A DNA stretch of 64,000 nucleotides from contig NZ_JAKZHV010000010.1 of NCBI RefSeq assembly GCF_022568835.1, positions 62,001-126,000 on the forward strand, read 5' to 3'. Below are positions 8,844 to 16,525 of this stretch, one piece after another (within the stretch, counting starts at the first letter, position 1; each line of letters begins with the position of its first letter). A program made the position numbers and the translations under genes. The notes under the pieces were generated by a model. It was not told the DNA's origin and made no database searches. It worked only from the letters and a program-made list of their open reading frames with translations. Source of the stretch: Arsenicicoccus piscis (lineage in GTDB: Bacteria > Actinomycetota > Actinomycetes > Actinomycetales > Dermatophilaceae).

Positions 8844-9799
8844 CGGTGGCCGCCTCCCAGCCAGTCGCCCCCGTCGCGTCCCGGACGCTACGACCCGAGC
8901 GCCCGCTCGACCCCGCCCTCACCCTGGCCTGCCTACGTCGGGGTGGCGGCGACCCGACCGGGACGACCACGCCGGACGGCTCGGTCTGGCGGGCGCTGCA
9001 GACCCCCGACGGACCGGTCACGCTGCGCGTGCGGGCGGACCGGTCGCTGGGGGAGGTGACCGCAGAGGTCTACGGGCCGGGTGGCGGGTGGGCCCTGGAG
9101 CAGCTGCCGTCGCTGCTCGGTGAGCTCGACGACGACTCCGGGTTCGTCGCTCATCACGAGCAGGTGGCGCGGGCTCGGCGCCGGGTCCAGGGTTGGCGGA
9201 TCATCCGCACCGGGCTGGTCATGGAGGCCCTGGTCCCCGCCATCATCGAGCAGAAGGTGACCGGCCAGGAGGCCTTCGGCGGCTATCGCCGGCTGGTGCG
9301 CCGGTTCGGCCGCGCCGCTCCCGGGGTCGGTGCGCGGCTCGGCCTGCACGTCGCACCGACGGCTGCGGGCTGGGCGGCGGTGCCCAGCTGGGAGTTCCTC
9401 CAGGCGGGTGTCGACGCGTCCCGGTCGGCGACGATCGTGCGCGCCGCGAAGGTGGCCGATCGGCTCGAGGAGTGCATCCGGCTGCCCCTGCCGGAGGCGC
9501 ATCGCCGGTTGCGCGCCGTGCCCGGGATCGGCGTCTGGACGGCAGCGGAGACGCGTCAGCGCGCCCTCGGCGACCCCGACGCGGTGAGCTTCCGGGACTA
9601 CCACCTCGCGGGATTCGTCGGCGTCGCCCTCACCGGCGAGCGCGTCGACGACGAGGGGCTCGCGCGCCTGCTCGAGCCGTACGCCGGCCAGCGCCACCGG
9701 GCCACCCGCCTTCTCGAGCTCACCCACGGGATGCCGGAGCGGCACGGCCCGCGGCTCGCTCCGCGCGGTCACCTGCCGGTGCGTCGGGGACGCCGCTGA
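8840..9799 (+). CDS. AlkA-like DNA-3-methyladenine glycosylase (HhH-GPD)
   Basis: Predicted base-excision repair glycosylase that removes alkylated bases. A helix-hairpin-helix (LRAVPGIGVWTAAET) around residue 230 is followed about 20 residues later by DAVSFRDYHLAG. There the aspartate of FRDYHLAG aligns with the catalytic Asp of AlkA (usual motif: Asp in a D(L/Y) step after the HhH). The N-terminal third carries the AlkA-type beta domain (TPDGPVTLRVRADRSLG). Length (319 aa) fits the family. The GTG start overlaps the stop of the upstream gene. Substrate range cannot be told from sequence. Confidence 0.85.
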   Translation: MTVAASQPVAPVASRTLRPERPLDPALTLACLRRGGGDPTGTTTPDGSVWRALQTPDGPVTLRVRADRSLGEVTAEVYGPGGGWALEQLPSLLGELDDDSGFVAHHEQVARARRRVQGWRIIRTGLVMEALVPAIIEQKVTGQEAFGGYRRLVRRFGRAAPGVGARLGLHVAPTAAGWAAVPSWEFLQAGVDASRSATIVRAAKVADRLEECIRLPLPEAHRRLRAVPGIGVWTAAETRQRALGDPDAVSFRDYHLAGFVGVALTGERVDDEGLARLLEPYAGQRHRATRLLELTHGMPERHGPRLAPRGHLPVRRGRR

Positions 9800-9841
9800 G
9801 CCTCAGCCCCTCGAGCCGCCCCCCTCAGCGACCCACCGACC

Positions 9842-12504
9842 TCAGGGCCGGAACGTCACGACCGTTGGTCGCGAGGCCGACGGGTAGCGGATCAGCCCGA
9901 GGTAGACCCGACCGGCCGTCAGCCCGGACCAGCGGGCCGTGACGGTGGTCGAGCCACCGGCGGCGATGGTCACCGGGTTGGGCGCCACGCTGAGGCTGCC
10001 GGTCCTGGCGCCGGGAAGCAGCCAGCGGGACAGCGTGAAGGACGCGGTCCCGGGAGCGGCGTAGACCACGGCGGTGAGCCGGTAGGTGCCCGCCGGCAGC
10101 CAGTCGACGTCCAGCTGCTCGTTGGCCGAGGACGTGGCGGACGAGGCGTAGGTCTCCCAGGTCCCCTGCGCCGTCCGACGCTGCAGCTCCAGGTCCAGGT
10201 CGGTGCCCGCCGGGGTGGCCGCGGTGAGCGTGAAGCGAGCCAGCTCCAGGTCACCGGTCGTGAACGCCGTGCCGGGGACGGTGGTGCCGGGTGCCCCCGA
10301 CGCCGACTGGGTGACGGCCGCGACCGGGCCGAGCACCGTGGCGGTCTGGGTGGTGGCGAACGGCGACGAGACGGTGAAGGCCTGGCTGCCGGTGGTGCCG
10401 CGCACGCTCAGCTCCCTGGGCACCGCCAGCTCGGCGCGCGCCACGAGCGGGAGCCGGACCGTGGTGGGTCCGCTGAGGGTCAGCCAGCCCTGGCTCCAGG
10501 TGCCGAGCTGGGCGGTGGACCGGGCGATCCGCACACTGACCGGCACGGCCTGGCCGATCGAGGAGGCGGTGACCGACGTGGGGACGGTCACTGTGAAGCC
10601 GGGCAGGCTCGCGGTGACCTTCCAGGTGCCCGTCACGAGCGGCAGGAACGTGCGTCGGGTCGTGACCGGCGCAGCCAGGTGGCCCACGGCGATGGACGGC
10701 CCGTTGAAGTCGACCGCGCGCAGGGCGGGCGCTCCCGTCGCGACCCCGAGGCCCTGCAGGTAGCCGTTGTAGGACGACGCGGGCGCGTCGAGCACCAGAC
10801 CCGGGTTGAAGGCCGGTCCGGGCCGCAGGTAGCCCGCGCCGGACGCGAAGACGTCCTTGGTCGCGAAGGTCGTGGGATCGGCCGTCGTCATGAGGGCGGA
10901 CTTCACCATCATCGGTGTCCACCGCGGGAAGCGGGAGAGCAGCAGCGCGGCCGCACCAGACACGTGCGGGGTCGACATCGAGGTGCCGGACATCGACTCG
11001 AACGCCGATGGTGCCGTCGTGGACCAGGTGGTCGGCGGGACGGCGGCGATCACGTCGGTGCCCGGCCCGGCCAGGTCGGGCTTGAGGAGGTTGTCGTCCG
11101 AGGCCGGTGACGGGCCGCGCGAGGACGAGGGCGCGACGTCGATCGTGCCGGTCCACGTCGCGTTCGCGACCGTGGTGACCCAGGGGCTGGGGTTGTTGGC
11201 GGGCTCGCCGTACTCCCCGTAGTTGCCGGATGCGGCGGCCACGAACACACCGGCGGCTGCCGCTCCCTTGAAGGCCAGCTGCACCGGGTCGTCGAGCGTG
11301 TCAGAGGCCCCGCTGATCGAGTAGTTGAGCACGTCGACGCCGTCCGCGACCGCCTGGTCGATGGCGGCGACGATCGAGTCGTCCGGGCAGCCGGAGTCGT
11401 TCACGCCGTCGTGATCGGTGTCGGCCGCGTAGTTCCAGCACACCTTGTAGACCGCGAGGCTGGCACCCGGGGCCACCCCGGCGCTCGCGGGGTAGGAGCG
11501 CGGCTGCCGTCGGCGAGGGTGACCGTCATGGGAGTGGAGCGCCCGACGGCGGTGGAGGCGGTGTGGCTACCGTGCCCGGAGCTGTCGCGCGGCGAGGCCC
11601 ACTCCCGACCCTTGGGGTCCGTGCTCGTCGGCGCGACCCAGCCGACGGCGGGCGGGAACGAGCGCGCCGAGATCAGCGTCGTGCTGCAGGTCGCCACCGA
11701 CCACGCGTCGGCGCTGGTGCGCCCGGGCAGCAGGCCCGAGCAGTCCCCGCGGAAGGTCGTGCCGTCCGCCTTGCGCATCACCGTGGTCGAGGTCGTGCCG
11801 GCCAGCCGGTAGGGCGCCCCCACGGTCGTCGACCGGGTGGCGACGGGCAGCGGCGCGCCGGCGAACGACGCGTTCTCCGGCCACACCCCGGTGTCCAGGT
11901 CGCCCACGACGATCCCGCGCCCGGCGGCCGACGGTCCGCCTGCAGCCCCGAACCGCGTCGCGTAGACCCCACTGGTCCCGGTCAGCCCCAGGCGGTCGGG
12001 CGTGCCGACGACGACCGGCCGGCGCACGGTGATCTTGTGCACCGACAAGACGTCGCTGCGCGCTGCGAGGGTGCGGGCCTGCTCCGGGGTCAGCCTGGCG
12101 CTGAAGGCGTTGAGCGCGACCGTGAGATCGCGCTGGACGCTCACGCCGACGGCGGCCGCGGCGGCCCGGTGCGAGCGGGTCAGCCCGGCCCGGTGCGCTA
12201 CCGACTCGGTCGATCCCGCGTCGAAGACGATCGGCGCTCCCGCCGCCCGCGCCGTCCGGGCCGCGTGCTGGGCCGCCGAGTCGGCGCGCATCGTGACCAG
12301 GTAGCCCGCTGGTGCGCGCGTCCCAGCGGCACTGATGGCACCGCCTGCACCGCCGGCGTTGGCGGCACTGCCGGCGCTGCCCGCAGCTGCGGAGGCAACG
12401 GGCGCCAGGGCCGTGAGGGGGAGCACGCCGCTGAGGGCGAGGGCCAGGGCCCCGAGGACCGCGGTGCTGCGAAGGCGCTGGGGGAGGTGAGGCGTAGCGA
12501 GCAC
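9842..12504 (-). pseudogene. S8 subtilisin-like secreted protease, frameshifted
   Basis: A signal peptide (LPQRLRSTAVLGALALALSG) and an I9-like propeptide precede a peptidase S8 domain with all three catalytic motifs: Asp in GDLDTGVWP, His in GHGSHTA and Ser in SMSGTSMSTPHVSG. A Fn3-like C-terminal tail follows. The Asp and His lie in one frame and the Ser in another. The switch falls at about 11496-11503, where one base appears to be missing between ADGSR and SYPASAGVAPGAS. Repaired, the product would be about 887 residues. The GTG at 12504 has a CGGAG site six bases upstream and puts the signal peptide first; an ATG at 12570 lies upstream of a possible TATAGT -10. This is either a pseudogene or a sequencing error. 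Confidence 0.85.
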
Positions 12505-12597
12505 GGGGGTCTCCGTCGTCTGGGGGTCGACGACACTATACGTAGATAGCTGGCTACTCAGTGCTCGCATTCACCGGTCCCCGGTGGTGACTCCCCG

Positions 12598-13884
12598 TCA
12601 ACGGCCGTGGACTTGCCTCAGGTTGTCCGCGGCGCGGCCGGCGAGGATCGCCCGCTCGCCGGCGTTGCGCGTCCGGGCGGCGGCGTCGGTGAACGCCGCG
12701 CTCGCGGCGCCGTGGCGCCCGGCCCGCTCGAGCAGGTCGCCCCGCACGCTCGGCAGCAGCGGAGAGCCGCCGAGCGCGTCCGGGTCGAGGGCGTCCACGA
12801 CCGCCAGCCCGGCCTCGGGGCCGAATGCCCGTCCGTGCGCGACTGCGCGGTTCACCTCGACGACAGGACCCGGCGCGGCCCGCGCCAGGATGTCGTACAG
12901 CCCGGCGATCCGCACCCAGTCTGTGGCGTCGGCGCTGCGGGCGCGGGCGTGCTGGGCGGCGATCGACGCCTGCAGGACGTATCTCCCGACCGGTCTGCCG
13001 CGAGCGGCCAGCCGCTCCGCCTCGCGCAGCGCCGCCAGCCCGCGACCGATCAGGTCGTGGTCCCAGCGGCTGCGGTCCTGGGCCTCGAGCAGCACCGGCT
13101 CGCCCGTCTCGTCGACGCGGGCCGCCGAGCGGGAGCCCTGCAGCTCCAGCAGCGCCTGGAGCCCGAGCACCTCGGGCTCGTCGGGCGACAGCTCGGCCAG
13201 CATGCGGGCGAGCCGGATCCCCTCGGTCGCGAGGTCTGGGCGCATCCAGTCGTCGCCGGCCGTCGCGGTGTATCCCTCGTTGAAGATCAGGTAGATCACG
13301 GCCATCACGTCATCGAGCCGCGCGACTCGCTCGGCAGCAGCGGGCAGCTCGAACTCGGCGCGCACCTGCGCGAGCGTCTTCTTGGCGCGCGAGATACGTT
13401 GTCCGACAGCAGATTCCGCGACCAGGAAGCCGCGAGCGATCTCTGCGGTGGTCAGTCCTCCGACCAGCCGCAGGGTGAGCGCGGCGCGTGAGTCGGGGCT
13501 CAGGCTCGGGTGGCAGCAGAGGAAGATCAACCGCAGCACGTCGTCCTCGATGTGCTCACCGAGGCTGTCGAGGTCGGTCACGGCAGCCTCCTCGCCCTCG
13601 GCGTGCTGCAGCTCGGCCACCTTGCGGCGCAGGGTGTTGGCACGACGGAAGTGGTCGACGGCACGGCGCTTCGCCGTGGTCATCAGCCAGCCGGCCGGGT
13701 TGTCGGGGACGCCTGTCGTCGGCCACTGCTCCAGCGCCGCGACGAGCGCGTCCTGGACGAGGTCCTCGGCGAGCGCCAGGTCGCCGGTCAGCCGGGTCAG
13801 GGCGCCGACGAGACGGGCCGAGTCGGCCCGCCACGCCGCGTGGACCACCTGGCGAGGGTCGCCCGGCTGGGTCTCTGCCTGCAC
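12598..13884 (-). CDS. ECF42-type RNA polymerase sigma factor with C-terminal TPR-like extension
   Basis: Sigma region 2 (LALAEDLVQDALVAALEQWP, then NPAGWLMTTAKRRAVDHFRR) and region 4 (LTLRLVGGLTTAEIARGFLV, AVGQRISRAKKTL) occupy the first 190 residues. A helical extension of about 230 residues follows (FNEGYTATAG, LMLAELSPDEPE-like segment, PGPVVEVNRAVAHGRAFGPE). This long helical C-terminus is the hallmark of group ECF42, which lacks an anti-sigma factor and is paired with YCII/DGPF proteins. Such a gene lies immediately upstream here. The GTG start has no Shine-Dalgarno but a TAGACT -10 six bases ahead. The sigma factor probably activates the yciI promoter described below. Confidence 0.9.
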   Translation of the reverse strand: MQAETQPGDPRQVVHAAWRADSARLVGALTRLTGDLALAEDLVQDALVAALEQWPTTGVPDNPAGWLMTTAKRRAVDHFRRANTLRRKVAELQHAEGEEAAVTDLDSLGEHIEDDVLRLIFLCCHPSLSPDSRAALTLRLVGGLTTAEIARGFLVAESAVGQRISRAKKTLAQVRAEFELPAAAERVARLDDVMAVIYLIFNEGYTATAGDDWMRPDLATEGIRLARMLAELSPDEPEVLGLQALLELQGSRSAARVDETGEPVLLEAQDRSRWDHDLIGRGLAALREAERLAARGRPVGRYVLQASIAAQHARARSADATDWVRIAGLYDILARAAPGPVVEVNRAVAHGRAFGPEAGLAVVDALDPDALGGSPLLPSVRGDLLERAGRHGAASAAFTDAAARTRNAGERAILAGRAADNLRQVHGR

Positions 13885-13890
13885 CTGGTC

Positions 13891-13896
13891 AGTCTA
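13891..13896 (-). promoter_or_regulatory. Candidate leaderless -10 of the ECF42 sigma gene
   Basis: On the minus strand TAGACT is followed by six bases and then the GTG start. This suggests that the sigma gene can be made from its own leaderless transcript as well as by read-through from yciI. Confidence 0.4.
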
Positions 13897-13900
13897 GGGA

Positions 13901-13936
13901 GGCCGGTCTCGGGGGAGTGGTCCCCGGAGACCGGCC
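13901..13936 (-). terminator. Strong hairpin between yciI and the sigma gene
   Basis: GGCCGGTCTC (13901-13910) is the exact complement of GAGACCGGCC (13927-13936), and inside it GGGG can pair with CCCC. The result is a stem of up to 14 bp with one bulged base. It lies in the 77-bp gap between yciI and the sigma gene. Without a U-tract it may be an attenuator, an RNA-processing site or a partial terminator. Confidence 0.5.
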
Positions 13937-13961
13937 CAACGAGGCCGGCCCAGGAGACCGG

Positions 13962-14336
13962 TCAGGCGCCGGGCTCCTCGGGGCCCTCGGAGATCTGGCG
14001 CAAGGTCGCGACCACGGTCACCTCGGGCCAGTGCTTCGCGTGCAGCTCGGCGAACTCCCGCTGGTCGGCCACCGCAGCCTCGAGCGAGGGGTAGTCCATG
14101 ATCGCCCAGCCGCCGACGACCTCCTTGGCCTCGGCGTACGGCCCGTCGACCCGCGTGACCTCGCTGTGGCGCACCACGAAGTTGACCGCGTCCTCCGTGC
14201 CGTAGAGCCCTCCGCCGTCCAGGAAGATCCCCTTGGCGGCGCGTTCACCGATGTGGGCGTCCATCGCCTCGAACAGCGCCTGCGGCGGCGTGCCGATGTT
14301 CTCTTCCATCCGGACGAAACCCATGAAACGTGGCAT
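13962..14336 (-). CDS. YciI/DGPF-domain protein paired with the ECF42 sigma factor
   Basis: A small (124 aa) YCII-related protein. The diagnostic DGPY-AEAKE-VVGGW segment sits near residue 64 and the MGFVRMEE strand is at the N-terminus. The ATG at 14336 has AGGAG eight bases upstream, so the longer open frame to 14543 is not needed. Proteins of this family are found next to ECF42 sigma factors in many actinobacteria and proteobacteria. Their biochemical role is unsettled, though the fold resembles dimeric alpha-beta barrel proteins. A TGTCGA-N17-CGAC site upstream suggests control by the adjacent sigma factor. Confidence 0.88.
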   Translation of the reverse strand: MPRFMGFVRMEENIGTPPQALFEAMDAHIGERAAKGIFLDGGGLYGTEDAVNFVVRHSEVTRVDGPYAEAKEVVGGWAIMDYPSLEAAVADQREFAELHAKHWPEVTVVATLRQISEGPEEPGA

Positions 14337-14381
14337 CTGAATCACTCCTGCTGGTTGCTGGTGGACTGCTGTCATCCCTAC

Positions 14382-14408
14382 GTCGAACGGCGTCGACCGG
14401 TTTCGACA
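14382..14408 (-). promoter_or_regulatory. Candidate ECF42 target promoter of yciI
   Basis: On the minus strand TGTCGA (14408-14403) is followed by a 17-nt spacer and CGAC (14385-14382). This matches the ECF42 motif reported for Streptomyces venezuelae (TGTCGA at -35, CGA/TC at -10). The predicted transcript starts about 40 nt before the yciI ATG and includes its AGGAG site. No comparable pair was seen just ahead of the sigma gene. Confidence 0.6.
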
Positions 14409-14463
14409 CGCAGCATGAAGGATTTTCGCGGCGGTGCGCCAGCACGAGGGCCAGGACATGACG

Positions 14464-14493
14464 AAGGCCAGGACCCGGGGGGGTCCTGGCCTT
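14464..14493 (-). terminator. Terminator of the tRNA-Arg gene
   Basis: A perfect 13-bp stem, AAGGCCAGGACCC/GGGTCCTGGCCTT with a four-base loop, begins 22 nt past the tRNA 3' end. It is followed by CGTCAT rather than a U-run, as is common in GC-rich actinobacteria. Confidence 0.75.
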
Positions 14494-14514
14494 GCCGATG
14501 CCGTGAGTGCGCGG

Positions 14515-14586
14515 CGCCCCCTGCAGGATTCGAACCTGCGCACCCGCCTCCGGAGGGCGGTGCTCTATCCCCTGAGCTAAGGGGGC
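14515..14586 (-). tRNA. tRNA-Arg (anticodon CCG)
   Basis: A 72-nt cloverleaf folds cleanly: acceptor GCCCCCT/AGGGGGC, D-arm GCTC/GAGC, anticodon stem CCGCC/GGCGG with loop CTCCGGA (anticodon CCG, reading CGG), a four-base variable loop, and T-arm GCAGG-TTCGAAT-CCTGC. The discriminator base is G and CCA is not encoded. CGG is a frequent arginine codon in this genome. Confidence 0.95.
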
Positions 14587-14655
14587 TCAGGACCGAGGGG
14601 ACCGGACGCCAGGGGCGACCGGGTCCAAACGGTGCGACGACAGACGATAGCAGCC

Positions 14656-14661
14656 TAGTCT
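14656..14661 (+). promoter_or_regulatory. Candidate leaderless -10 of the response regulator gene
   Basis: TAGTCT is followed by exactly seven bases and then ATG (14669), so transcription would start at or beside the start codon. Confidence 0.5.
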
Positions 14662-14668
14662 TCGTTTC

Positions 14669-15091
14669 ATGCAATGGGATCCGGCGGGGCTGGGCGAGGA
14701 CATGGATGCCGGCCGGGTCCTGGTGTGCGACGACACCGAGCAGATCCGCCAGCTGATCCGGGTGAACCTCGAGCTCGAGGGCTACACCGTGCTCGAGGCC
14801 GGCGACGGGCTGGAGGCGCTGGAGATCCTGCGCGACCCCGAGATCCCGCTGCCCGACGTGGTGACCGTCGACGCCCTGATGCCGCGCCGCGACGGCTGGT
14901 GGACGGTGCAGATGATCCGGGCCGACCCGCGCCTGCAGCACCTGCCGATCGTGATGGTCACGGCCTCGGTCCAGCAGCACCACCGGATCCAGGCCGAGCA
15001 GGCAGAGGTGGACGGCTTCATCGGCAAGCCGTTCGAGCTGGACGAGCTGCTGGCGATGGTGGGGATCTTGGCGGCGAGCGGCCGCGTGTAG
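14669..15091 (+). CDS. Single-domain response regulator (CheY-like receiver)
   Basis: A receiver domain only, with no output domain. The acidic pair is D21-D22 (RVLVCDDTEQ), the phospho-acceptor D68 (VTVDALMPRRDG), the switch threonine T98 (MVTAS) and the lysine K120 (IGKPF). Total length is 140 residues. A second in-frame ATG at 14702 has a GAGGA site just ahead of it, but the TAGTCT-N7-ATG arrangement favours a leaderless start at 14669. No histidine kinase is nearby, so the partner is unknown. The last six codons and the stop lie inside the first copy of a 26-bp tandem repeat. Proteins like this often act as phosphate sinks or protein-protein adaptors. Confidence 0.88.
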   Translation: MQWDPAGLGEDMDAGRVLVCDDTEQIRQLIRVNLELEGYTVLEAGDGLEALEILRDPEIPLPDVVTVDALMPRRDGWWTVQMIRADPRLQHLPIVMVTASVQQHHRIQAEQAEVDGFIGKPFELDELLAMVGILAASGRV

Positions 15092-15200
15092 GTGCAGCGG
15101 CGAGCGGCCGCGTGTAGGTGCAGCGGCGAGCGGCCGCGTGTAGGTGCAGCGGCGAGCGGCCGCGTGTAGGTGCAGCGGCGAGCGGCCGCGTGTGAGTGCA
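15071..15200. repeat. Five tandem copies of a 26-bp unit
   Basis: Copies start at 15071, 15097, 15123, 15149 and 15175. The first four are identical and the fifth differs near its end (TGTGAGTGCA for TGTAGGTGCA). Each copy contains the palindrome GCGGCCGC and a TAG. The TAG of copy one is the stop codon of the response regulator gene, so the array seems to have grown from the gene's 3' end. Confidence 0.97.
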
Positions 15201-15217
15201 GCGGGTGAGCACACCGA

Positions 15218-15250
15218 CGCCCCAGGACGATTCGGGGTCGTCCTGGGGCG
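15218..15250. terminator. Bidirectional terminator between response regulator and rpf
   Basis: A perfect 13-bp stem, CGCCCCAGGACGA/TCGTCCTGGGGCG with a seven-base loop, lies between the two convergent genes. A second hairpin, CCGCTGGC/GCCAGCGG, follows at 15258-15280, just past the rpf stop. Confidence 0.75.
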
Positions 15251-15292
15251 GCGGGCTCCGCTGGCTGCGCGTGCCAGCGGGGTCTGGGATGA

Positions 15293-16075
15293 CTAGCGGG
15301 CCATCAGGCGCGACCAGGTGGCCGGGCCGGGGATGCCGTCGGCGTCGGCGCCGGTCCAGCCCTGAGCGCGCTGGAACGAGGCGACGGCGGCCTTGTCGGC
15401 GGCGGTGAAGACCGGGCCGGGGCCGACCCGGTAGGAGTCACCGAAGCCCTTGGCCACGAGGCGCTGACCGAGCAGGGTGGTCATCGCGCTGGAGTGGCCG
15501 AGGCTGAAGGTGCTCGCCCCAGGGAAGGCCAGCGACGACGCACGCTGCACGTGCTTGACCGAGCCCATCGAGCTCTTCGGCGTGGTGCGGTAGGCCTTGG
15601 TCGAGGAGCTCTTGGTGGAGGAGCTGGAGCGCTGGGTGGTGACCTTCGAGGTGCGCGAGCTGCTGCGCGAGGAGGTCACGGTGTCGGCGCTGGACGCGCC
15701 ACCGTTGCTGCGGCCGAGGCCGGCCTTCTTGGAGCACACCGGCCAGGCGCCGGGGCCCTGGCCCGCGAGCACGCGCTTGGCGACGCGGATCTGCTCGGCC
15801 TTCGACGCGTTGTGCGCCGAGCCGCTGCCGCCGTAGGCGCGCCAGGTCGAGCCGGTGAACTGCAGTCCGCCGGAGAAGCCGTTGCCGGTGTTGATCGACC
15901 AGTTGCCGCCGGACTCGCAGGCGGCGACCCGGTCCCACACCCCGTCGTCGGCGTGCGCGGACGTGGAGGTGGCGATCCCTGCACCGGCGGCGAGGGCGGC
16001 TCCGGCGATGCCGGTCGTCGCGGCCCGGGCCAGTCGGCGCGAGGGCAGGGTGGCGTGACGGGGGGTGTAGCGCAA
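15293..16075 (-). CDS. Resuscitation-promoting factor-type transglycosylase with PG-binding domain
   Basis: Signal peptide ([22 protein letters not shown]), then an Rpf domain of about 75 residues. It starts at [20 protein letters not shown], where the Glu of ACESGGNW is the catalytic acid, and runs through [15 protein letters not shown] and GAWPVC. A Ser/Thr/Lys-rich linker of about 70 residues follows, then a C-terminal PG_binding_1-like domain ([27 protein letters not shown]). Rpf proteins cleave peptidoglycan during regrowth and division. The start is TTG, with AAAGGA six bases upstream. A c-di-AMP riboswitch and a TTGGCA-N17-TACGGT promoter precede it, as is common for actinobacterial rpfA genes. 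Confidence 0.92.
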   Translation of the reverse strand: MRYTPRHATLPSRRLARAATTGIAGAALAAGAGIATSTSAHADDGVWDRVAACESGGNWSINTGNGFSGGLQFTGSTWRAYGGSGSAHNASKAEQIRVAKRVLAGQGPGAWPVCSKKAGLGRSNGGASSADTVTSSRSSSRTSKVTTQRSSSSTKSSSTKAYRTTPKSSMGSVKHVQRASSLAFPGASTFSLGHSSAMTTLLGQRLVAKGFGDSYRVGPGPVFTAADKAAVASFQRAQGWTGADADGIPGPATWSRLMAR

Positions 16076-16085
16076 AGGAGTTCCT

Positions 16086-16300
16086 TTCCTGACGACGCCT
16101 GCGAAGTGAGCTGTCGGGTTCGGGCGGTCAGGTGCCCGGTCGCTGGCGCGACTTCACCCCGAGGGCCGGCAAGCCGGCCCGAAGTGGGTCCTCCACCGTC
16201 GTCCTTCCCCCTGGCGGCTCCTCGCGGAGGTGTCCGCCGGACGACGCTCGGCGAGGCGGACACGGGTGTATGGGTGTGTGATGGCTGCGAGTCTGTTGAC
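16086..16300 (-). ncRNA. c-di-AMP (ydaO/yuaA) riboswitch in the rpf leader
   Basis: The minus-strand leader carries the conserved blocks of the actinobacterial ydaO class: GCCAGGGGGAAGGA, then GAGGACCCAC, CTCGGGGTGAAGTCGC and finally GAACCCGACAGCTCAC with TCGCAGGCG. The last two are close to the signature seen in rpfA leaders of streptomycetes. This class binds cyclic di-AMP and normally turns expression off. The element ends about 10 bases before the ribosome site. The 5' limit is approximate. Confidence 0.82.
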
Positions 16301-16357
16301 CGGCTTTCCGTCCGGGCTCCGGACGGCCCCCGCTGGTCGGTTCGGCTCGCAGCAACC

Positions 16358-16386
16358 ACCGTAGGTCGATCCGGCGGCCGTGCCAA
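16358..16386 (-). promoter_or_regulatory. Candidate rpf promoter
   Basis: Minus strand TTGGCA (16386-16381), a 17-bp spacer, then TACGGT (16363-16358). The predicted start near 16351 gives a leader of about 275 nt, long enough for the riboswitch. Confidence 0.6.
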
Positions 16387-16492
16387 CGACCTCGGGACGC
16401 TGGACCGGGTCAGCGAAAGCCCGAACGGGTGGTCTCGCGGCACCCAGGGTCAGAATGTGTGCGTGGGTGCACCGAGCGTTACGAGTTCCCGC

Positions 16493-16508
16493 GGTGACAA
16501 AGGTCACA
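16493..16508. promoter_or_regulatory. CRP/GlxR-like palindrome
   Basis: GGTGACAAAGGTCACA matches the actinobacterial CRP/GlxR consensus TGTGA-N6-TCACA except for the first base. It sits four bases upstream of the nrtL-like -10 and about 140 bp upstream of the predicted rpf start. CRP of Mycobacterium tuberculosis is known to act on rpfA, but here the position suits nrtL-like control better. Confidence 0.5.
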
Positions 16509-16512
16509 CGCC

Positions 16513-16518
16513 TAGGAT
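16513..16518 (+). promoter_or_regulatory. Candidate leaderless -10 of the DALR protein gene
   Basis: TAGGAT is followed by seven bases and ATG (16526), with no Shine-Dalgarno site between. Confidence 0.5.
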
Positions 16519-16525
16519 CGCCGCC

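Noticed and set aside
15071-15200. CRISPR array
   Set aside because: Units are contiguous with no spacers and no cas genes are near.
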